DNA of 37,171 bases from Legionella sp. (GTDB lineage Bacteria; Pseudomonadota; Gammaproteobacteria; Legionellales; Legionellaceae), in contig JACCWN010000163.1 in NCBI GenBank assembly GCA_013697625.1, positions 1 through 37,171 of the forward strand, read 5' to 3'. The position numbers and the translations under genes are program-made. Below the pieces are notes generated by a model that saw only the letters and a list, made by a program, of their open reading frames with translations, had not been told where the DNA came from and did not search any database. The number at the start of each line of letters is the position of its first letter. Position 1 is the stretch's first letter. Positions 27,136 through 36,276 of the stretch are shown in pieces.

Positions 27136-28100
27136 TGATTGATCACATTCAAAAAAAACTGACGGTTTTAGATGCACATCACAATCAACGGATAGATTGG
27201 GTGCTGGCACAGCTTCTGCCTGAATACTCTCGCTCCTTATTAAGCAATTGGATAAAAACAGGTGCAGTCACCATCAATCATAAAACTTGTAAACCTAAGG
27301 ATAAAGCCCTCGCGGGTGCTCAAATTATAATAAACGTAAATTACCAAGCAATAAATCATGACAGCAGCCTGTGTGATGCCGAAGACATTCCATTAGACAT
27401 TGTATTTGAAGATGAGGATCTTTTAATATTAAATAAGCCAGCAGGTTTGGTGGTACATCCAGGCGCAGGTAACAGGGAACACACGTTGGTAAACGCTTTG
27501 CTGCACCATGAACCTCAACTCTCACATTTGCCACGAGCTGGCATCATTCATCGACTGGATAAAGAAACCACGGGTTTATTGATTGTAGCAAAATCTTTGA
27601 TTGCCCACAGTGCTTTAATCCGACAAATGCAGTCACGAGAAATACAAAGGCATTATATCACCTTGGTCCAAGGTCATCTTATAAGCGGAGGCACCATTGA
27701 AACCTGTTTTGGGCGATCTCCTAGAAACCGATTGAAGATGTCTGTCATGACGCAGGGTCGACAAGCCATCACCCATTATAAAATAAAAAAACAGTTTCAT
27801 GATTATAGTTTACTGGATGTAAGCTTAATGACCGGTAGAACACACCAAATCCGAGTTCATTTGGCACATATCAATCATCCTGTTGTTGGTGATCCTCTCT
27901 ATGGAAGTCGCATGCGTTTCCCACAGTCTGCTGAAGAGTCCTTACGGTGTGCACTTCAACAATTTAAAAGACAAGCTTTGCATGCTTGTTCGCTGGCCTT
28001 TATTCATCCAATAACAAAGAGAGAGCTTCTTTTCAATGCCCCTTTGCCGGATGATTTTCAGATGCTTTTAAATCTATTAAATAAACATTATGAAAAATAA
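27135..28100 (+). CDS. rluD: 23S rRNA pseudouridine synthase RluD
   Basis: RluD makes pseudouridines 1911, 1915 and 1917 in helix 69 of 23S rRNA. The 321-aa product has an N-terminal S4 RNA-binding domain (about 15-75, QRIDWVLAQLLPEYSRSLL) and the RluA-type catalytic motif HRLDKETTGLLIVAK with the catalytic Asp. MTGRTHQIRVHLAHINHPVVGD follows further on. The ATG shares a base with the miaB stop (TAATG). The last codons overlap the next gene by 11 bp. Confidence 0.94.
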   Translation: MIDHIQKKLTVLDAHHNQRIDWVLAQLLPEYSRSLLSNWIKTGAVTINHKTCKPKDKALAGAQIIINVNYQAINHDSSLCDAEDIPLDIVFEDEDLLILNKPAGLVVHPGAGNREHTLVNALLHHEPQLSHLPRAGIIHRLDKETTGLLIVAKSLIAHSALIRQMQSREIQRHYITLVQGHLISGGTIETCFGRSPRNRLKMSVMTQGRQAITHYKIKKQFHDYSLLDVSLMTGRTHQIRVHLAHINHPVVGDPLYGSRMRFPQSAEESLRCALQQFKRQALHACSLAFIHPITKRELLFNAPLPDDFQMLLNLLNKHYEK

Positions 28101-28845
28101 CATTGCTAATTGGAATGCTCCTAAACATATTCATGCCTTGAGCACAACACGCTTCTCAGGCTTTAGCCAAGTGCCTTATGATTCCAATAATTTGGCCTTA
28201 CATGTGGGAGATGACAATGCATCTGTGTTGCAAAATCGCCAACAATTGGTCCAATCTCTACAACTGCCCTGTGATCCTCTGTGGCTAGAACAAACGCACA
28301 GCACACGCTGCATCATTGCAGAGCAAGCAGGCAATGACAGAGATGCCGATGCAGCCATCGCACACTCTTGGCAACATCCTTTGGTAATTCTCACTGCAGA
28401 TTGTTTGCCGATAACGCTTTGTGCAGTAGTAGGAGATGAAATTGCAGCAATTCATGCAGGTTGGAGAGGGTTAATTGACGGAATAGTAGAAAACACCTTA
28501 AGTAAGATGCATAATCATAGGGAACACATCATTGCATGGATTGGCCCTTCAATATGTGAAAATTGTTATGAAGTAGGCGAAGAAGTTCTGGACTCATTTG
28601 TAGGAAAATACTCAAAAGCGCAGGCAGCTTTTAAACCGCATAATAATAAATGGTTGGCTAATTTACCAAAAATTGCAGAGTTCATACTTAAGTCAAATGG
28701 AATTCAAGCAGTGTATCAGTCAGAGTTATGTACTTTTGAAGAGAAAAATGGGTTGTTTTCCTATCGAAGACAAAAACAAACAGGTAGAATAGCAACATTG
28801 ATCTGGATTAATAAAACCTTACAGGATTCATTACATGAAAAATAA
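28090..28845 (+). CDS. pgeF: PgeF/YfiH (LACC1-type) multifunctional enzyme
   Basis: The 251-aa protein belongs to the YfiH/PgeF/LACC1 family, linked to correcting misincorporated L-Ser in peptidoglycan precursors in E. coli and to purine nucleoside phosphorolysis. The metal ligands are visible: His in EQTHST, Cys in LTADCLPI and His in AIHAGWRG. RluD-PgeF adjacency is widely conserved. Its ATG lies 11 bp inside the end of rluD, and its own end overlaps the next gene in the same way. Confidence 0.92.
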   Translation: MKNNIANWNAPKHIHALSTTRFSGFSQVPYDSNNLALHVGDDNASVLQNRQQLVQSLQLPCDPLWLEQTHSTRCIIAEQAGNDRDADAAIAHSWQHPLVILTADCLPITLCAVVGDEIAAIHAGWRGLIDGIVENTLSKMHNHREHIIAWIGPSICENCYEVGEEVLDSFVGKYSKAQAAFKPHNNKWLANLPKIAEFILKSNGIQAVYQSELCTFEEKNGLFSYRRQKQTGRIATLIWINKTLQDSLHEK

Positions 28846-30205
28846 CATAAAATTATTTACATCTTTCTTCCTTGCCTTGGTATTAGGCTCTACTCATGCA
28901 GCGGATGGTACCCCCATAGCCAGCTTAGCCCCAGTTCTAAAGACCGCAATGCCTGCCATTGTCAATGTTGCTGTACAAGGGTATATGCCCACTACACCGG
29001 GTGCAGAAAAAGAAAACGAAAACAAAGATTCGCCAAAACAACAAGAGGAATCAGCCGACAAAGGTCGAAAATTTGAAAGCATAGGGTCAGGCGTTATTAT
29101 TGACACAACAAATGGTATAATCATCACCAACAACCATGTGATTCGTAATGCCAGTCTTATTACAGTTACACTTGAAGATGGTCGTCGGTTAAAAGCAAAA
29201 TTGATAGGATCAGATGGTGAAACTGATGTTGCGGTTTTGAAAGTTGATGCTAAAAATCTTAAATCAATACCATTGGGAGATTCAGATAAACTTGAAGTTG
29301 GCGATTTTGTGGTCGCCATTGGAAATCCTTTTGGTTTAAATAGTTTTGGTAACAGTCAATCAGCCACTTTTGGTATTGTCAGTGCTTTGAAACGAAGTGA
29401 TTTAAACATCGAAGGTGTTGAGAATTTTATTCAAACAGATGCCGCCATCAATCCTGGAAATTCAGGGGGTGCGCTTGTGAATACCAAAGGTGAGCTCATA
29501 GGTATAAACACAGCCATCATCTCCCCCTATGGTGGAAATGTGGGTATTGGCTTTGCAATACCCATTAACATGGCTAAAGATGTTGCGCAGCAAATTATAA
29601 AATTTGGATCAATACATAGAGGATTGATGGGCATTTTTGTTCAACCATTAACACCTGAACTTGCACAATCCTTAGGGTATTCAGGAACTTTCCAAGGGGC
29701 ATTGGTATCACAAGTTAATGAGAATTCACCTGCAGAGCAGGCAGGTTTGCAGGCAGGCGATGTGATCACCCAAATCAATGATACTAAAATAACCCAAGCG
29801 ACTCAGGTAAAAACCAGTATCAGTTTGTTACGTGTTGGAACAACTGCAAAAATAATGATACAACGTGATAATAAGCCTCTTACAATAAATGCCCTTGTAA
29901 CAGATATTAAAACCCATGAGCAAAAATTACAGGCGGAGAATCCTTTCCTATATGGTTTGGCTTTGAAAAATATCGAACAAGAGTCCCCTCCCCATGGCAA
30001 TGTTATTGGGGTTCAAGTTTTGGGAGCCTCTGAATCCAGTGCAGGATGGCGTGCTGGTTTAAGACCTGGAGACATCATCATCAGTGCCAACAAAAAACAA
30101 GTCAAAGATCTTAAAGATTTACAGTCAATAGCCAGTGAGAAAAAACAAGAGTTATTAGTCCAAATTTTAAGAGGACCTGGTGCGCTTTTTTTATTGATTA
30201 TTTAG
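28835..30205 (+). CDS. degQ: periplasmic serine protease/chaperone DegQ-type (Do family)
   Basis: The 456-aa HtrA-family protease has a signal peptide (KLFTSFFLALVLGSTHAADG), a trypsin-like domain with the triad H101 (TNNHVI), D131 (ETDVAVL) and S210 (NPGNSGGAL), and two PDZ domains (about 270-360 and 370-456). A Lys/Glu-rich LA-loop segment follows the signal peptide. Such proteins degrade or refold misfolded envelope proteins in the periplasm as cage-like oligomers. It starts 11 bp inside pgeF and is the last gene of the miaB-rluD-pgeF series. No clear terminator follows. Confidence 0.93.
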   Translation: MKNNIKLFTSFFLALVLGSTHAADGTPIASLAPVLKTAMPAIVNVAVQGYMPTTPGAEKENENKDSPKQQEESADKGRKFESIGSGVIIDTTNGIIITNNHVIRNASLITVTLEDGRRLKAKLIGSDGETDVAVLKVDAKNLKSIPLGDSDKLEVGDFVVAIGNPFGLNSFGNSQSATFGIVSALKRSDLNIEGVENFIQTDAAINPGNSGGALVNTKGELIGINTAIISPYGGNVGIGFAIPINMAKDVAQQIIKFGSIHRGLMGIFVQPLTPELAQSLGYSGTFQGALVSQVNENSPAEQAGLQAGDVITQINDTKITQATQVKTSISLLRVGTTAKIMIQRDNKPLTINALVTDIKTHEQKLQAENPFLYGLALKNIEQESPPHGNVIGVQVLGASESSAGWRAGLRPGDIIISANKKQVKDLKDLQSIASEKKQELLVQILRGPGALFLLII

Positions 30206-30345
30206 GATTATTGACAGTTGACTACTATATACGCTCCCGTGGATCGTCTGCGGGACAGATAAGGCATTCATATAAAGTAGATATACCTCACGTACTTGTA
30301 GGATTTTAGGCTTAATTAGTCGCTGGAGGGTAATAGATTTTTACC

Positions 30346-30501
30346 CAGTCCGACCTGCCATGGGCATTACCATTGTATCCATCTGATTTAGGACGGCGTT
30401 ATGATGGTATTATCAGGATTAACAGCCAATCAAGTAAGGGGGGTATACTTACCCAAATTCAAAATCTCCGCCTCTGTGGCAATATGCACAAATATTTTTA
30501 G
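30346..30501 (+). pseudogene. leuA: leuA remnant (2-isopropylmalate synthase fragment)
   Basis: A plus-strand frame with no start reads [19 protein letters not shown] from about 30352, then [13 protein letters not shown], and stops at TAG 30499-30501. This matches the conserved region of 2-isopropylmalate synthase around VPYLPIDPADLGRSYEAVI and RVNSQSGKGG. Only about 30 residues are recognisable, with stops before and after. After the glycines a run of six G (30438-30443) could mark a frameshift. The rest of the 30206-30631 gap shows no other gene. The TCCCG/CGGGA dyad just after degQ has no T-run. Confidence 0.68.
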
Positions 30502-30631
30502 ACAACCCTTAGGTAATAGTTCTCTAGGACAAATTGCCCTCTTTTATAACCATATTAATTATTATAATGTTAATCATTGCAATCTGACTAAAATATGGTA
30601 GAATGTTTATAATTTATTCATATTGGTTTTA

Positions 30632-33600
30632 ATGGGTATTACTATGCTGTCTCCAGAAAATAGAAATAAAATTGTTCAATCTGCTAAGTCAATTTATTGG
30701 GCTTATTTGAGATTAGAATTTGCTTCTCAAAAAATTCAGTCGGGCGAGTTGTCTCTCCAGGCACAAATCAATGCCGCTATCGTAAATCACACGAATCAGC
30801 AGGGACATATTCTAGGCACTTTGGACTTACGAGTAACCATAGGAGGAAAAGAATTTCGTGTTGAATTAAAGCCTTTGCTAGACTCTGAATCGAAAGACCC
30901 GGAATTGAAAAGTTATGATGTTAGTTTTCTAGATAGCCCATTTATACCTTTGCCCACCAAAATTACAAATTTAAAAGCATACTCCAAATTACAAAAACAA
31001 AAAATACTCACAAAATCTAGCTTTCAAGCCCGTCGACATCCATCTACAGGGGTATATCATTTAGAATCCACAATTACTCATAATAATAAATCAGTTCCAA
31101 TTGGTGGACCTGACAAGATCAGTCTGTATGCATCACACATTGCAAATCTTGGTATTTTTATAGAAAAGCTTCAGAAACCAGGTAAACATGGGGCTGCCAT
31201 GCTTGCAGCACTTGCAACCGGTTCTGGGAAAAGCTTTACCCAAGCATTATGGATTCTAGTATTGCATATGGCAGATCTTAAAGGATTATTCGCAGTGCCA
31301 AAAAATTTAGTATCCCAGCTTAAGACAGATGTTGGCCGGTTATTACCAGATGTTGTTACCCAAAATATTTCCACAGAAGAAATCAAAGGACCTTATGAAC
31401 TCAAAAGAGATTTAGCCGATGAGGAGGATTCTGAAGATAAACCTTTTAAAATCATTTCATATGAAACTGTATTTTCTAACGAATTCAAACCTAAAATGGA
31501 TTACGTCTACACCCCAGACAAAACGCTACTGTCCTTCGATGAACAACATCTTACTAATGCACATGAAAATTGGACTGTTAAGCTTCGAAATTACGTCAAA
31601 AGATACACTGCCATCATACTGAGTGCCACGCCCAAAGAAAATACCTATGAGCTGTCTGGAAAAAGAACAACTGTAAGCATGTCAAGAAAGGAAAAGGAAA
31701 AACAAGGGTATGCAATTCCATCTGAAAATATAGAGAAAGTGGCTCCTGATTTTAATAACAAAATAATGGCCTCAAATGAATATTGGTTTACCAGAAAATT
31801 TTACAAGCTCCTCTCAACCTTTGCCAATGCTTTGGTGAATGAAATCAGCTCCCCTGTTGATGAGATGATCAAACAATCTCAATTCAGCTTTGTAGCAAGA
31901 CCTAAACTATCAAAAGATCAAGAATTAGGACATTATTTACGTTGGAATATCGCTGTTCCTTCTTCTGAAAAAATGTTAATAGTAACCCACGATCAAGACA
32001 CTTTGATTAATTTAATGAGAGGCCTGGAAGATAAAGATACAGCACAAGCCATTTATAAGGATGGTACCCTGGTAGAACGGACCTGTATTTATGATTTATT
32101 TCAAATCAATAATATCGAAGAGACGATTACACAAGAATATAATATGAATAGAAGGCTAGCCTTTGAAAATAATTTAAAAAAACACCTTAAGAAAGTAGGG
32201 TATAAACAAATATCACCAAAAGATGAGCCTATTTTAAGAAAAATGACTGATGAAAGCTCGATGAGAGATAAAGCAAGGCATGTGGTTTTCACAAATGTGA
32301 TAAATAACACTTTAAGCCTCATTACCGGGTATGACACCATTGCATTGGATCAAATGCGTTTTGAAGACCTAGATGCTTTATATAAGGAAGTGAACTCTAA
32401 GCTCAATTCATTTACGAAGACAGAGGCCGAAGTGTCTCATGGATTTATAAATGAAGGTCTTGATGAATCCACAGCACAGAAATTATCCGCTGATGTTTTT
32501 AAAGTAATGAATTATTTAAGAGGGTACGCATCTTCTGTAAATAAAAAAAGTGTTGTTGATAATTGGATAGTGGAAGCTTCGGAAAATATTAACAATGTTT
32601 TTTCAACACGGGGTGGATTTCACTGGGAAAGTTATCATAGCCGCTTTCTATTTGAAAACCTTGAAAGAAATCATGAACAAGCCATCAGAGACAAAATAGT
32701 GTATTCAGGTTTTACAGAAACCAACAGCCCCTTGCGAATTGATGGTAATTTTAATCCAAAAAATAAAAAACGTCAGCACAATGCAATTGAAATATTCAAT
32801 GATCAAATGAATGAGTATTCATATACACCAGTTCCAGACATAACCATGACACCGGACCAATTAAAAGCCGCCTTTAAAAAGGGCCTAATTCCTTACTGGA
32901 TAGGCAACACAATGGTTGAAGGTTTTAATGATCCCAATTTAAATGTCATTGTGAATCTTATCCCAAAAACTGCAGATGCATCCAATCAGCCAGATAAAAT
33001 AATACAAGCCTCTGGCAGAAATAGATGTCTGAACCACCATAAAATTCCTATTTTTATGCAAATATTTGCTGATGGTGTTGCCTCTGTATTCTCATTAAAC
33101 TCCTTAAACAAAATGGATTATGTGCCTGATTTTTTAAAGGGTACCTCAAAATATAATCATCTTATTTTAGACCCTCAGGGTAGAAAGATGGCTGAAAAAA
33201 TAAAGCATTGGATTTATGAACAAATAGATACCCATGGCTGTATTAAGACAGAGGAAATAACCAAATATGTATTCACTCTGGCCAAAGAATCTTTACTTGA
33301 ACTTAATAAAAATAATGATCATGACATAGAAAAATCGCGTAAACAATTCATTAAAGTATTAGATTCCTTAGAAAATGAATTAAGTCAAATACGATATAAA
33401 ATCAGTCATGGTTATGAATTGTCAAGATTTGTTAATTTTATGGGCAATCTTTTAAATGCCATTGGAAACTTCATGTATCGTTCTTGTAAAAAAGAAGCCT
33501 TTACTAAATTAACGCAATTTTGTAACCAATTTAAAAAAGACAATGAAGAATCAGAGAGCCAAGGGGAGCACAAAGTAACCCTACAAAAAATGCAGCTTTA

Positions 33601-34828
33601 TCAAAAAATAGTTAGCAAAGATTTCTCAGTCATTCAAAAAAATGGCATGGTCTTTAGTATGCTTGGTGATATGCTAAAAGATCAGGCAATAAAAATCCAA
33701 GTAGAAGCCGAAGCTAACCCAACAATATTAATAGATTCGAACATCTGTGGTCAATCTGTAAAGAAGAATCTCATTGATGCTTTTGCAGCAGCATTTCGAA
33801 CCGAAGGTTTTCAGGAGAAAATTCCCTTCAAATGTTTTAAGGATACTATCAATGCCAAAGATAATAATGAATTATTCAATGAATTGGTGTCCTTACATAA
33901 CAAGGAAGAAAAAAATAATTCCCCTATGCAGGTACCTATTTCTTATGAAAAAACACTGGAACTGTTAGAGCAAAACGCAGAATTGGGAAATCTTTTTAAA
34001 CAGTTAAAACCAATGGATAAGGCAATAGTAAGTAGATGTTTATTAGACAAAGTGAAAAGCAATTCCATTGAAAATGATATTAAAGCCTATTTGAATATTT
34101 CTTTATGTCAGCATTATAAAACTTTTAAAGCTCTGATCCACAATCCAATTTTTTTAAGACTGATTGAGCAAACACTGACCGGGTTTAGTGATAAAGAATT
34201 AGAACTGATGTTACCTACAAATGAAGGTTCACCTGAGTATGAAAAACTCGAGCGTATTCATAATATCAAATTAATGGTTGATGCGCTCAAGAAGTGGCGT
34301 AGTGATGATTTTGATGATAAATTTATAAAATATCTCAGAACGATGGAAAACTCAAAGCGTATTCTTGAGGATATCAGCACCATTTTCAAAATTCAATTTG
34401 ATAGCCATCTCTATTTTCACCAAATCAATAAAAAAGGTGTTATGGATCCCCACTGCAAACTGCCCCTTCTATTTCAAAATTCGAACTTGGATGGCCAACA
34501 TGTCCTTAGAAATGAGTCCAGTTTCAATGGTAAAGCCACTCAAATTTTCTTCTTAAAAGCTATTAAAGACAGCTTACCTGACCTTAATTCCATCAATGAC
34601 GTCATTCAGCTTGAGCAAAAAGAACAATTGGCTAATGTTTCTCGAAATCTTGTAGCCCCATTGCGCTCTACAATAAATAAAAACTGGGAACTGTGTATGT
34701 TCAAAAAACCAAATGCCATGCAAATAGAGGCCAAAAAGTTTGGAAAACAAATCAATGAAGCCCTTCCTTTAAATGATGAAACAGCTCAGAGTCAAGAAAA
34801 TTGCTTAAGTGGTATCATCTTAGGCTAA
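30632..34828 (+). CDS. large SF2-helicase-like protein, possible effector
   Basis: This giant protein (1398 aa from ATG 30632; a TTG at 30623 or ATG at 30644 are alternatives) carries SF2 helicase motifs. Motif I is ATGSGKS with Lys200. Motif Ia is VPKNLVSQ, motif II is DEQH at about 303, and motif III is SAT at 331. A IV-like MLIVTHDQDTL lies at about 446, motif V EGFNDPNLNVIV at about 763, and motif VI QASGRNRC at 792, one residue shorter than the usual QxxGRxxR. About 300 residues are inserted between IV and V. After motif VI come some 600 charged, helix-rich residues with no recognised domain. There is no signal peptide. The C-terminus (DETAQSQENCLSGIILG) is acidic then hydrophobic, compatible with Dot/Icm export if the host is Legionella. 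It is isolated, with no restriction-modification partner. Confidence 0.78.
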   Translation: MGITMLSPENRNKIVQSAKSIYWAYLRLEFASQKIQSGELSLQAQINAAIVNHTNQQGHILGTLDLRVTIGGKEFRVELKPLLDSESKDPELKSYDVSFLDSPFIPLPTKITNLKAYSKLQKQKILTKSSFQARRHPSTGVYHLESTITHNNKSVPIGGPDKISLYASHIANLGIFIEKLQKPGKHGAAMLAALATGSGKSFTQALWILVLHMADLKGLFAVPKNLVSQLKTDVGRLLPDVVTQNISTEEIKGPYELKRDLADEEDSEDKPFKIISYETVFSNEFKPKMDYVYTPDKTLLSFDEQHLTNAHENWTVKLRNYVKRYTAIILSATPKENTYELSGKRTTVSMSRKEKEKQGYAIPSENIEKVAPDFNNKIMASNEYWFTRKFYKLLSTFANALVNEISSPVDEMIKQSQFSFVARPKLSKDQELGHYLRWNIAVPSSEKMLIVTHDQDTLINLMRGLEDKDTAQAIYKDGTLVERTCIYDLFQINNIEETITQEYNMNRRLAFENNLKKHLKKVGYKQISPKDEPILRKMTDESSMRDKARHVVFTNVINNTLSLITGYDTIALDQMRFEDLDALYKEVNSKLNSFTKTEAEVSHGFINEGLDESTAQKLSADVFKVMNYLRGYASSVNKKSVVDNWIVEASENINNVFSTRGGFHWESYHSRFLFENLERNHEQAIRDKIVYSGFTETNSPLRIDGNFNPKNKKRQHNAIEIFNDQMNEYSYTPVPDITMTPDQLKAAFKKGLIPYWIGNTMVEGFNDPNLNVIVNLIPKTADASNQPDKIIQASGRNRCLNHHKIPIFMQIFADGVASVFSLNSLNKMDYVPDFLKGTSKYNHLILDPQGRKMAEKIKHWIYEQIDTHGCIKTEEITKYVFTLAKESLLELNKNNDHDIEKSRKQFIKVLDSLENELSQIRYKISHGYELSRFVNFMGNLLNAIGNFMYRSCKKEAFTKLTQFCNQFKKDNEESESQGEHKVTLQKMQLYQKIVSKDFSVIQKNGMVFSMLGDMLKDQAIKIQVEAEANPTILIDSNICGQSVKKNLIDAFAAAFRTEGFQEKIPFKCFKDTINAKDNNELFNELVSLHNKEEKNNSPMQVPISYEKTLELLEQNAELGNLFKQLKPMDKAIVSRCLLDKVKSNSIENDIKAYLNISLCQHYKTFKALIHNPIFLRLIEQTLTGFSDKELELMLPTNEGSPEYEKLERIHNIKLMVDALKKWRSDDFDDKFIKYLRTMENSKRILEDISTIFKIQFDSHLYFHQINKKGVMDPHCKLPLLFQNSNLDGQHVLRNESSFNGKATQIFFLKAIKDSLPDLNSINDVIQLEQKEQLANVSRNLVAPLRSTINKNWELCMFKKPNAMQIEAKKFGKQINEALPLNDETAQSQENCLSGIILG

Positions 34829-34886
34829 TGAACTTTCATAAGTACATAAGATTGGCCTATAAAAAAATCTGTGCAAATAAAAGTAG

Positions 34887-34913
34887 CCCGTATTAGCGCA
34901 AGCGTAATACGGG
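34887..34913. repeat. GC-rich palindrome after the helicase-like gene
   Basis: CCCGTATTA at 34887-34895 and TAATACGGG at 34905-34913 are perfect 9-bp complements. The 9-base centre GCGCAAGCG can add CGC/GCG pairing around one bulged G. The GC-rich hairpin stands out from its AT-rich surroundings and looks like a dispersed REP-type unit. No T-run follows, so termination alone is a weak explanation. Confidence 0.55.
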
Positions 34914-35065
34914 ACATTGGTTGTATTCAACAAGATTTTCTGCCTATAAATTCAAATTCTTATATGATTTGTAATTCATAATCCTGATGTTTATAATGAA
35001 ATCTACATTATAATCTTTATGTACAGCCATAACCATGGATCGTGAACGTTCTCAAGGATCAAAGT

Positions 35066-36214
35066 ATGAATTATTGTACTACATTACTGCTGTCATTAGG
35101 TTTTATCTATAACACATCAGCTCAAACAGTACCTGAAATCAGTTTACATGACAAAATTGGTCAAATGCTCATAATTGGGTTTAATGGAAAAACCGTCAAT
35201 GGTCAATCACCTATTGTAAAATCCATAGAAAAAGACAATATAGGCGGGGTCATTTTATTTGATTATAATTACCAGACCCAAACTTTTGGTAAGAACATTG
35301 AAAGCCCAAAGCAAGTGAAAACTTTAAATCATGACTTACAAAGGGCTGTTTTTCAAGCAAATTTAAAATTACATAGACCACAATTGCCACTACTTATTTC
35401 AGTAGATTATGAGGGAGGGAATGTAGCACGGTTATCAGAGCAGTATGGCTTTCCTAAAACCACCTCACCCGCTACCATTGGGAAGGGATCTGGTGAGAAG
35501 GCGATTATTGCCGCTAAAGCAATGGCGAGTACATTAAAGCAAACAGGATTTAATTTAAATTTTGCCCCCATGCTTGATGTAAAGGTGAATCCAAAAAATC
35601 CAATCATTGCAAAAAAAGGTCGGAGTTTTTCAAGTGACCCTGGGGTAGTTACACGTTTTGCAGAAATATATAGTAAACAGTTTCTAAGACAAAATATTCA
35701 ATGTGTTTACAAACATTTTCCCGGTCATGGGAGCTCAACGACAGATTCACATTTAGGGTTTGTAGATGTAACTACCACTTGGCATTCTAATGAGTTAATA
35801 CCTTATCAGCGTTTAATACCTTCGAAAAATAGCTGTGGTGTGATCATGAGTGCACACATTGTGAATAGGCAATTGGATGATTCGGGGCTACCTGCAACTT
35901 TGTCATATAAAATATTAACTGGCCTTTTACGGAACAAACTTAAATTTAAGGGCCTTATAGTGACAGATGATTTGCAAATGAAAGCTATTTCCGAGCAGTA
36001 TGGACTTGAAAAATCCATAGTATTGGCTATTAACGCAGGTGCAGATATTTTAATTTTTGGTAATAATCTAAGGGTGAAGGCACAAGATCCTTCAAAGATA
36101 ATAGCGATCGTTGAAAAAAATATTAAAGCTGGCAAAATAAGTATAAGCAGGATAGAGGAGTCTTATTATCGAATCAGTAAGTTAAAATCTGAACTCGAGA
36201 CGAACAGCAATTAA
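35066..36214 (+). CDS. nagZ: GH3 beta-N-acetylhexosaminidase, NagZ-like, probably exported
   Basis: The 382-aa protein is a family-3 glycosidase of the NagZ type, which removes GlcNAc from muropeptides. It has LISVDYEGGNVARL, KHFPGHGSSTTDSHLG with the catalytic Asp227-His229 dyad, SAHIVNRQLD, and VTDDLQMKAI with nucleophile D301. ATG 35066 was chosen because AAGGA lies about seven bases upstream. GTG 35042 would add eight residues. The N-terminus CTTLLLSLGFIYNTSAQT looks like a signal sequence, though without basic residues from this start. E. coli NagZ is cytoplasmic and shorter, so this one may act in the periplasm. It stands alone on the plus strand. Confidence 0.87.
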   Translation: MNYCTTLLLSLGFIYNTSAQTVPEISLHDKIGQMLIIGFNGKTVNGQSPIVKSIEKDNIGGVILFDYNYQTQTFGKNIESPKQVKTLNHDLQRAVFQANLKLHRPQLPLLISVDYEGGNVARLSEQYGFPKTTSPATIGKGSGEKAIIAAKAMASTLKQTGFNLNFAPMLDVKVNPKNPIIAKKGRSFSSDPGVVTRFAEIYSKQFLRQNIQCVYKHFPGHGSSTTDSHLGFVDVTTTWHSNELIPYQRLIPSKNSCGVIMSAHIVNRQLDDSGLPATLSYKILTGLLRNKLKFKGLIVTDDLQMKAISEQYGLEKSIVLAINAGADILIFGNNLRVKAQDPSKIIAIVEKNIKAGKISISRIEESYYRISKLKSELETNSN

Positions 36215-36249
36215 TATTTGTCTAATATGAAACAAATATGGCACTTTTT
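36214..36249 (+). terminator. possible stem-loop terminator after nagZ
   Basis: ATATTTGT (36214-36221) and ACAAATAT (36232-36239) form a perfect 8-bp AT-rich stem with a 10-base loop, followed after five bases by TTTTT. The position directly at the nagZ stop fits, but the stem is weak. Confidence 0.35.
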
Positions 36250-36276
36250 ATCGATACCCGTAAATCCATTTCATTC

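Noticed and set aside
28894..29319. 141-codon antisense frame inside degQ
   Set aside because: It lies wholly opposite the conserved protease domain and its product has no family features; it is a coding shadow.
30401..30601. 66-codon ORF between degQ and the helicase-like gene
   Set aside because: It overlaps the leuA remnant in another frame and has no ribosome site; part of it may be frameshifted leuA decay.
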